Below are positions 43,650 to 48,377 of a stretch of DNA of 48,377 nt, piece by piece. The notes under the pieces were generated by a model, which worked only from the letters and a program-made list of their open reading frames with translations, was not told the DNA's origin and did no database searches. This DNA is from Deltaproteobacteria bacterium. Lineage in GTDB: Bacteria; Desulfobacterota; Binatia; UBA12015. The stretch lies in assembly GCA_016874715.1 (NCBI GenBank), contig VGTK01000016.1, positions 1-48,377 of the forward strand, given 5' to 3'. Each line of letters begins with the position of its first letter. The first letter of the stretch is position 1. The position numbers and the translations under genes were made by a program.

Positions 43650-44417
43650 TCAGACGCCAAGGATGCTGAGTCCGGCATCGAGGTAGAGGACCTGTCCGGT
43701 GACGCCGGCACCCGCCGGACCGCAGAGTGCGACCGCCAGCTCGCCGACGTCGCCCTGGCTCACGTTTCGGCGGAGCGGTGCGCGCGCCTCGGCGACGCGG
43801 AGTATGTCGCGGAAGCCGTTGATTCCCGCGGCCGAGAGGGTCTTGATCGGTCCCGCGCTGATCGCGTTCACGCGGATGCCGGCCGGCCCGACGTCGGCCG
43901 CGAGGTAGCGCATGGACGCCTCGAGCGCCGCCTTGGCGACGCCCATCACGTTGTAGTTCGGAAAGACGCGCTCGCTGCCGGCGAAGGTCAGCGTGAGGAT
44001 CGTGCCGCCGTTTTTCATGCGTGGCCCGGCCGCGCGGGTCAGCGCGACGAGCGAGTAGGCGCTCACGTCGAGCGCCAGGCGGAAGCCGTCACGGCCGGTG
44101 TCGACGAAGCGGCCGGAGAGGTCCTCGCGGTTGGCGAAGGCGACCGCGTGGACCAGAACGTCGAGGCCGCCCCAGACCCGATCCAGCTCGGCGAACAGCG
44201 CATCGATCTGCGCGTCGTCGGTGACGTCGCACGGCGCGATCACGTCCGCGTGCACGCTCTCCGCGAGCGGCCGCACCCGCCGCTCCAGCGACTCGCCGAG
44301 GAAGGTGAACGCGAGGCGTGCGCCCTCGCGCGAAAGACCCTGGGCGATCCCCCACGCGATGCTGCGCTCGTTCGCGACGCCGACCACCAGCGCGCGCTTC
44401 CCCTCCAGCGACCCCAT
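43650..44417 (-). CDS. fabI: Enoyl-[acyl-carrier-protein] reductase (NADH), FabI type
   Basis: A 255-residue short-chain dehydrogenase family enzyme that reduces trans-2-enoyl-ACP in the last step of each fatty-acid elongation cycle. N-terminal GVANERSIAWGIA is the FabI-specific NAD-binding segment. The catalytic pair is Y155-x6-K162 (YNVMGVAK). F145 occupies the position of a second, less critical Tyr found in E. coli FabI. SAGPIKTLSAAGI matches the substrate-binding loop. Start ATG 44417. The upstream gap contains a dispersed hairpin repeat. Confidence 0.95.
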   Translation of the reverse strand: MGSLEGKRALVVGVANERSIAWGIAQGLSREGARLAFTFLGESLERRVRPLAESVHADVIAPCDVTDDAQIDALFAELDRVWGGLDVLVHAVAFANREDLSGRFVDTGRDGFRLALDVSAYSLVALTRAAGPRMKNGGTILTLTFAGSERVFPNYNVMGVAKAALEASMRYLAADVGPAGIRVNAISAGPIKTLSAAGINGFRDILRVAEARAPLRRNVSQGDVGELAVALCGPAGAGVTGQVLYLDAGLSILGV

Positions 44418-44503
44418 GCGGGCTTATCGCAACCCCCTGCGGCCGATTCAACCCGAAGGGGCGCGACCGACGCAGGGCGCGCGCCGGGGGCCTGGTTCCG
44501 CGA

Positions 44504-44590
44504 CCGCGCGGCCGACCGAAGGGCGTGCGGGGAGTGGGGCGCCGTCAAGCTTGGCTTGACGGCTCGAGGGGGTGCAGGTGCCTTCGAGCC
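44504..44590 (+). repeat. Dispersed hairpin repeat, copy B
   Basis: The left flank CGGCCGACCGAAGGG then GCGGGGAGTGGGG, and the right flank CGAGGGGGTGC, nearly match the repeat at 19141-19242. Between them a perfect 10-bp stem (44541-44550 with 44554-44563, loop TTG) has a sequence different from copy A. It lies between fabI and the small secreted-protein gene and occupies about half of that 174-bp gap. Confidence 0.75.
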
Positions 44591-44591
44591 A

Positions 44592-45014
44592 TCACTTCGG
44601 CACCTTGCGCCGGCCGTCCTTCGCGCGACGCTCGGTTCCGAGCTGCTCCGGTCGCGGGACGGTCGCGTTGTAGCCGGCGCCCGGCTTGCTGCGCGTGAGC
44701 TCGATGTCCTTCGGCGTCTCGTAGAAGTACTTGCCCTTGCGCGTGTACCCGCTGCCGCCGCGCTTGCTCGGCCCGGGGTCCGGGATCAGCGCGCTCGAGC
44801 GCAGCGGCTTGCGCTGGTCGGGCTCGGGGACCGCGGGCCGGGACATCGTTCGTCCACCGAGCGGCCTCTCGCGCTGCGTGCGCAGGCGCTTCGGATCGTA
44901 GATGCGGCCACCGTCGCCGCCCGACTGCGATCGCGAGACCTCGACGCTGGATACCAGCAGCGCCAGCGAGACGGCGGCGGTGAAGAGAACACGGAGGATA
45001 CGGATGCGGATCAT
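44592..45014 (-). CDS. Small secreted basic protein of unknown function
   Basis: A 140-residue protein with a clear signal peptide ([20 protein letters not shown], cleavage near VSRSQ). The mature part is rich in Arg, Lys, Pro and Gly ([33 protein letters not shown]) and looks largely disordered. No known domain. Its ATG overlaps the stop of the giant beta-helix gene by 4 bp (ATGA), so it is translated with that gene and may assist or accompany it outside the cytoplasm. Function unknown. Confidence 0.7.
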   Translation of the reverse strand: MIRIRILRVLFTAAVSLALLVSSVEVSRSQSGGDGGRIYDPKRLRTQRERPLGGRTMSRPAVPEPDQRKPLRSSALIPDPGPSKRGGSGYTRKGKYFYETPKDIELTRSKPGAGYNATVPRPEQLGTERRAKDGRRKVPK

Positions 45015-48000
45015 CGGTGTGCACCCAAGTCTGCCACGCCGGTATCGGCTGCGCCATTCGAAGAAGTCGATCCGGTGACGCCTAGCGCCGCGACGCTGGC
45101 CGAGCCGGCGTCGACCGCGGGGCTGGTCTCGCCCTGCGCCGACGGCTGGCGGAGGCTCAGGTCGTCATCGGCCCAGCTTGTGCCACCGAGAACGCCATCG
45201 CCTCCGTCGGGGTCGACGTAAATGGGGTCGAGCTTCAGGAAGGGCGGGCCGTTCTGGACGATCACCGGAGGCGTATCGTCGTTCAGGTCGCTGTCGTTCA
45301 GGTAGAGCAGGAGGTGGTCGAGCGTGACGGTCTTCGTGCCGCGCGCGAACACGGCTGCGCCGCCGTTCCAGGACAGGATGCTGTCGTGCAGGTGAACCGT
45401 CGCGCCGAGCGAGCGCACGCCGCGGCCGCCGTTCTCGTGGACGGTGAGGAAGCTCAGCTCGGCGTCCGCCTTGCGGAGGAAGAGGCCGGATCCGGCGTTC
45501 GCGTAGACGTCGCAGTCGCGGATCTCGAGCCGCTTCGCCCGCCGGGTCGCGATGCCGCTCGATGCGGCACCAGTGACGATGCAGCCGCGGATCGAGACGT
45601 CGTCGGCGAGGTCCGCAAAGATGCCCTCCTCGGCGGTATTGGTGACGGCGACGTCTCGCAGCACGAGGCCGTCCCCGGCGTTCATCGCGAACACGCCGCG
45701 CTTGCCGCCGTCGATCCAGAGGTTCTCGACGCGGACGCGTGCGGCCTTCACGCGCAAGGCGTCGGACGCGACCGGCACGGTCACGCGTACCGCCGATGGA
45801 TCGCTGCCCTGGCCGATCAGCGACAGATCGTCGGCGTTCACCGCCAGCGACGCGGTCTCGGCGTACACGCCCGGCTCGACGAGCAGCATGTCTCCGGCCA
45901 CCGCCTGGGTCAGCGCGTGGCCGATGGTCTGCCACGGCGTGGTCGGCGAGGCCGCCTGGGCGCGCGTCCGCGAGTCGTCGCCGGTCGCGGCGTCGATGTA
46001 GAGGGCCGTCGCGGCCGGCGAGGGCGACGGAGTCGGGCTCGCGGTCGGGGTGGGCGAGGGTGTCGGGGTGGGCGAGGGTGTCGGCGTTGCCGTCGGCGTC
46101 GGCGTCGGCGACGGGGTGGGGGTCGGCGTCGGCGTCGGCGACGGGGTGGGGGTCGGCGTCGGCGTCGGCGACGGAGTGGGGGTCGGCGTCGGAGTGGGCG
46201 ACGGAGTGGGAGTCGGCGTGGCCGTCGGCGTCGGCGACGGCGTGGGCGTCGGCGCGCCGGGGAGTGGCGGCGAGGGCAGGGCCCGGCTCGACGCCGCGTA
46301 GTGGAAGCCCAGGTCGGCGGCGCCCTCGTCGGCAGCCCCGCTGGTTGCGGTGGTCCCGCTGATGCCCAGCGCCGCAGCGCTCGCCGAGCCGAAGTCCACC
46401 GCGTCGCTCTGGGCTCCTTGCCCGGCCGCCGTCTGCGACAGGCGGAAGTCGTCGTCGGCCCAGTTCGCGCCGCCACGCACTCCGTCGTTGCCGGCCGGGT
46501 TGATGAAGCGTGGGTCGCGCACGACGTTGCCCGTGCAGCCGGCGCAGAAGACGTAGCTCGGTGGGTCGAGCAGCGTGCCCATCCCGGAGAAGCCGTTGTG
46601 CAGGAGAAGCGCGCCCGCGGTGGTGACCGCGAGCCCGACGCCGCCGGTGCCGGCGATCACGTTGTCTCGCACCTCGCCGATCGCATTGGCGAGGCGGATG
46701 TTGCCGGTGCCGTTGAACGCGACGGAATTCTCCGCGACCAGGTTCCCGTTCGAGACCGGAACGACCTCGCTGCCGACCGGCGTGTTGTCGAGGTGGATGC
46801 CCCACTCGGTGTTGTCGTAGAGCAGGTTGTTGCGCACGACCGCGTTGGTCGCCTTGCGCAGCGCGACGCCCGCACCGCCCGATCCGGCGACCACGTTGCT
46901 GTCGAGCGTCACGGTGTCCAGCGAAGCCGCGCGGATGCCGTCCTGCGCCGCGTCGATCACCGCGCAGTTGCGCACCGTGATCTCGTCGGACCCGGCGATC
47001 GCAGAGATCCCGGTGTTCGCGTCGCGCACGATGAAGCCGTCGATGGTGACGCCGTGGCGCTCCACCGTGATGCCGTTCTGGCCCGCCGGCGGACTGATCG
47101 TCACCGTCCCGGGCTGCTGTGCCATGAGGGTGGCGTCGACGTCCTGCACCTGGAGCGACTGGGTGTAGCTGCCGGGCAGGACGACGACGGTGTCGCCCTT
47201 GCCGATCTTCCGCAGCGCCTTGCCGATGGTCTGCCACGGCGTGGCGATGTTGCGCGCCGTGGCGGAGGTGCGTGCGTCGTCGCCGTTGGGGCCGACGTAG
47301 TAGGTGTGCGTCACGTTCATCGTCGGCGTCGCGAACGCGGGCGGCGTGCCCGCCGCCGGGGCGCCGTAGTGGAAGCCGATGTCGGCGATGCCGTCGTCGG
47401 CGACGTCGCTGGTGCGGGTGGCGCCGCCGATGTCACGGGTCGCGACGTCGCCGGAGCCTGCGTTGACCACCGGGCTGTCGAACTGGCCGCCGGAGTCGAA
47501 CTGCTCGAGGCGGAAGTCGTCGTCGGTCCAGCCGCTGCCGCCGAGGATGCCGTCGGTGCCGGCGGCCTCCTCGTAGCGCGGGTTCTTGCCGACGTTCGCC
47601 CAGATGAAGATCGTGCTCGCGAACTGCGACTCCTTGTCGCGGTCGCGCCCGTTCGCCGAGAAGTTGTTGTGGTGCGCGAGGATGTCCTGCCCCGCGAGGT
47701 AGAGCGCCAGGTCGATCGTGCCGGTCAGGTTGTTGTCGCGCACCTCGCCGCTGGCGTTCAGCAGGCGCACGCCGTTCCCGTTCTGGTGGATCGTGTTGAA
47801 CGCGACGACGTTGCCGGTCGAGGTCGCGAAGCCGTCGGCGTCGATCGACACGGCCCAGCCCGCGTTGGCGTAGATCAGGTTGTTGCGCAGGTAGACGTTC
47901 TTCGTGCGCGGCAGGAGGACGCCGTAGGTGCCGGCACCGGTCACGGTGGAGCGGTCGATGACGACTCCGTCGCTCTGCCGGATGCGGATTCCGACGGTGG

Positions 48001-48377
48001 CCGGACTCACGACCACCACGCCATCGATGCGGATGCGGTCGGCCATCGCCGCAGTGATGCCGAGCGCGCCGCCCTGCACGACGAGGTTCGAGATGCGAGC
48101 ATCGGTGAGGCCGTTGACGTTGATCCCCGACATCTCGACCGGCGGTGCGATCACCGTCGTGCCGGGCGCGCCGGCACCGCGGAGCGTGAGCGCGTGCCGC
48201 GTGAAGTCCGCCTGCCCGGCATAGGTGCCGGGCGCGAGCACGATCACGTCACCCGCCGACACCGCGTTCATGGCGCGGCCGATCGTCTGCCACGGCGTCG
48301 ACGGCGAGCGTGCCTGGACGAGGCCGTGCGCGTTCGACCCGGTCACCGGGTCGACGTAGTACGTCTGCCCGCTGCCC
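45011..48377 (-). CDS. Giant right-handed parallel beta-helix protein (5' end off the window)
   Basis: At least 1120 residues; the frame is open to the right edge, so the true start and signal peptide are not visible, and a GTG at 48346 is internal to a repeat ([11 protein letters not shown] reads through it). Three modules of about 350 residues each open with a YYVD/YIDA...TPWQTIG segment (DUF1565-like), run through PbH1 beta-helix turns ([26 protein letters not shown]) and close with a GxADxGFHY-like segment (GAHR in the last). A Pro/Thr/Ser linker of about 75 residues separates modules two and three. Likely a secreted polysaccharide-binding or -cleaving surface protein; no pectate-lyase catalytic set is evident. 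Coupled to the downstream small secreted protein. Confidence 0.85.
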   Translation of the reverse strand, partial: GSGQTYYVDPVTGSNAHGLVQARSPSTPWQTIGRAMNAVSAGDVIVLAPGTYAGQADFTRHALTLRGAGAPGTTVIAPPVEMSGINVNGLTDARISNLVVQGGALGITAAMADRIRIDGVVVVSPATVGIRIRQSDGVVIDRSTVTGAGTYGVLLPRTKNVYLRNNLIYANAGWAVSIDADGFATSTGNVVAFNTIHQNGNGVRLLNASGEVRDNNLTGTIDLALYLAGQDILAHHNNFSANGRDRDKESQFASTIFIWANVGKNPRYEEAAGTDGILGGSGWTDDDFRLEQFDSGGQFDSPVVNAGSGDVATRDIGGATRTSDVADDGIADIGFHYGAPAAGTPPAFATPTMNVTHTYYVGPNGDDARTSATARNIATPWQTIGKALRKIGKGDTVVVLPGSYTQSLQVQDVDATLMAQQPGTVTISPPAGQNGITVERHGVTIDGFIVRDANTGISAIAGSDEITVRNCAVIDAAQDGIRAASLDTVTLDSNVVAGSGGAGVALRKATNAVVRNNLLYDNTEWGIHLDNTPVGSEVVPVSNGNLVAENSVAFNGTGNIRLANAIGEVRDNVIAGTGGVGLAVTTAGALLLHNGFSGMGTLLDPPSYVFCAGCTGNVVRDPRFINPAGNDGVRGGANWADDDFRLSQTAAGQGAQSDAVDFGSASAAALGISGTTATSGAADEGAADLGFHYAASSRALPSPPLPGAPTPTPSPTPTATPTPTPSPTPTPTPTPSPTPTPTPTPSPTPTPTPTPSPTPTPTATPTPSPTPTPSPTPTASPTPSPSPAATALYIDAATGDDSRTRAQAASPTTPWQTIGHALTQAVAGDMLLVEPGVYAETASLAVNADDLSLIGQGSDPSAVRVTVPVASDALRVKAARVRVENLWIDGGKRGVFAMNAGDGLVLRDVAVTNTAEEGIFADLADDVSIRGCIVTGAASSGIATRRAKRLEIRDCDVYANAGSGLFLRKADAELSFLTVHENGGRGVRSLGATVHLHDSILSWNGGAAVFARGTKTVTLDHLLLYLNDSDLNDDTPPVIVQNGPPFLKLDPIYVDPDGGDGVLGGTSWADDDLSLRQPSAQGETSPAVDAGSASVAALGVTGSTSSNGAADTGVADLGAHR
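46020..46258 (-). repeat. 30-bp minisatellite encoding a Pro/Thr/Ser linker
   Basis: Near-perfect 30-bp units (GGCGACGGGGTGGGGGTCGG core on the plus strand), clearest at 46111-46200. They encode alternating [10 protein letters not shown] in the beta-helix protein. The unit is a multiple of three, so copy-number change would only lengthen or shorten the linker without breaking the frame. Confidence 0.85.

Noticed and set aside
46020..46258. Gly/Val-rich plus-strand frame in the minisatellite
   Set aside because: It is the complement of the Pro/Thr linker repeat and consists only of [14 protein letters not shown] text.
48346..48348. GTG at 48346 as the start of the beta-helix protein
   Set aside because: The in-frame sequence upstream (TYYVDPVTG) is the conserved opening of a module, as in the other two modules, so the protein continues beyond the window.

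Overview
This is a high-GC, gene-dense window from a Gram-negative bacterium. Lipoprotein carrier LolA, MlaC, two TolC-type outer-membrane proteins, an MltB-type lytic transglycosylase and Tat/Sec lipoproteins show a double-membrane cell. RNase J followed by FtsK and LolA, a class II homoserine kinase and glutaryl-CoA dehydrogenase together suggest a deltaproteobacterial-grade lineage (Desulfobacterota, Myxococcota or Binatota type). That placement is inference; there is no rRNA in the window to fix it. I saw no tRNA, rRNA, transposase, integrase or CRISPR array.

Layout. 1-5.9 kb: two tandem paralogous carotenoid-oxygenase-family enzymes that look like exported lipoproteins (the first runs off the left edge), then a GH31 glycosidase lipoprotein. 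6.0-11.3 kb: a plus-strand operon with a beta-hydroxyacid dehydrogenase, a carboxymuconolactone-decarboxylase-like protein and a 1319-residue fusion of FGGY kinase, D-2-hydroxyacid dehydrogenase, SCP2 domain and class II aldolase. 11.6-13.2 kb: a Zn-ribbon/OB-fold protein coupled to a thiolase-fold protein that has Ser where thiolases have Cys. 13.3-18.5 kb, minus strand: trxB (its 3' end amplified into a 32-bp hairpin array), a nitroreductase, cysC, mltB, a glutaryl-CoA dehydrogenase and a small unknown gene. 18.6-21.2 kb: moaC, rlmI and radC. Next come three 119-bp repeats, a terminator and ssb (minus). 22.4-32.9 kb: a housekeeping run of rnj, ftsK, lolA, yajQ, rimO, a dksA-like gene, glycerate 2-kinase, a homoserine-kinase-like gene and folE. 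33.0-34.8 kb: a TolC-family protein (minus), also with its 3' end duplicated downstream. 35.0-39.1 kb: class V aminotransferase, serA and purA, with the first two probably making serine. 39.2-43.5 kb: an export cluster of ABC ATPase, MlaC, ABC-2 permease and TolC. 43.5-44.4 kb (minus): fabI and a possible 25-residue membrane peptide. 44.6-48.4 kb (minus): a giant secreted beta-helix protein, truncated by the window edge, overlapping a small secreted protein gene.

The most unusual items are the four-domain fusion enzyme, the coding-sequence 3' ends amplified as tandem repeats after two different genes, a family of dispersed repeats whose central hairpin changes sequence but keeps its pairing, the MlaC/ABC-2/TolC cluster without MlaD or MlaE, and the paired exported carotenoid-oxygenase lipoproteins.
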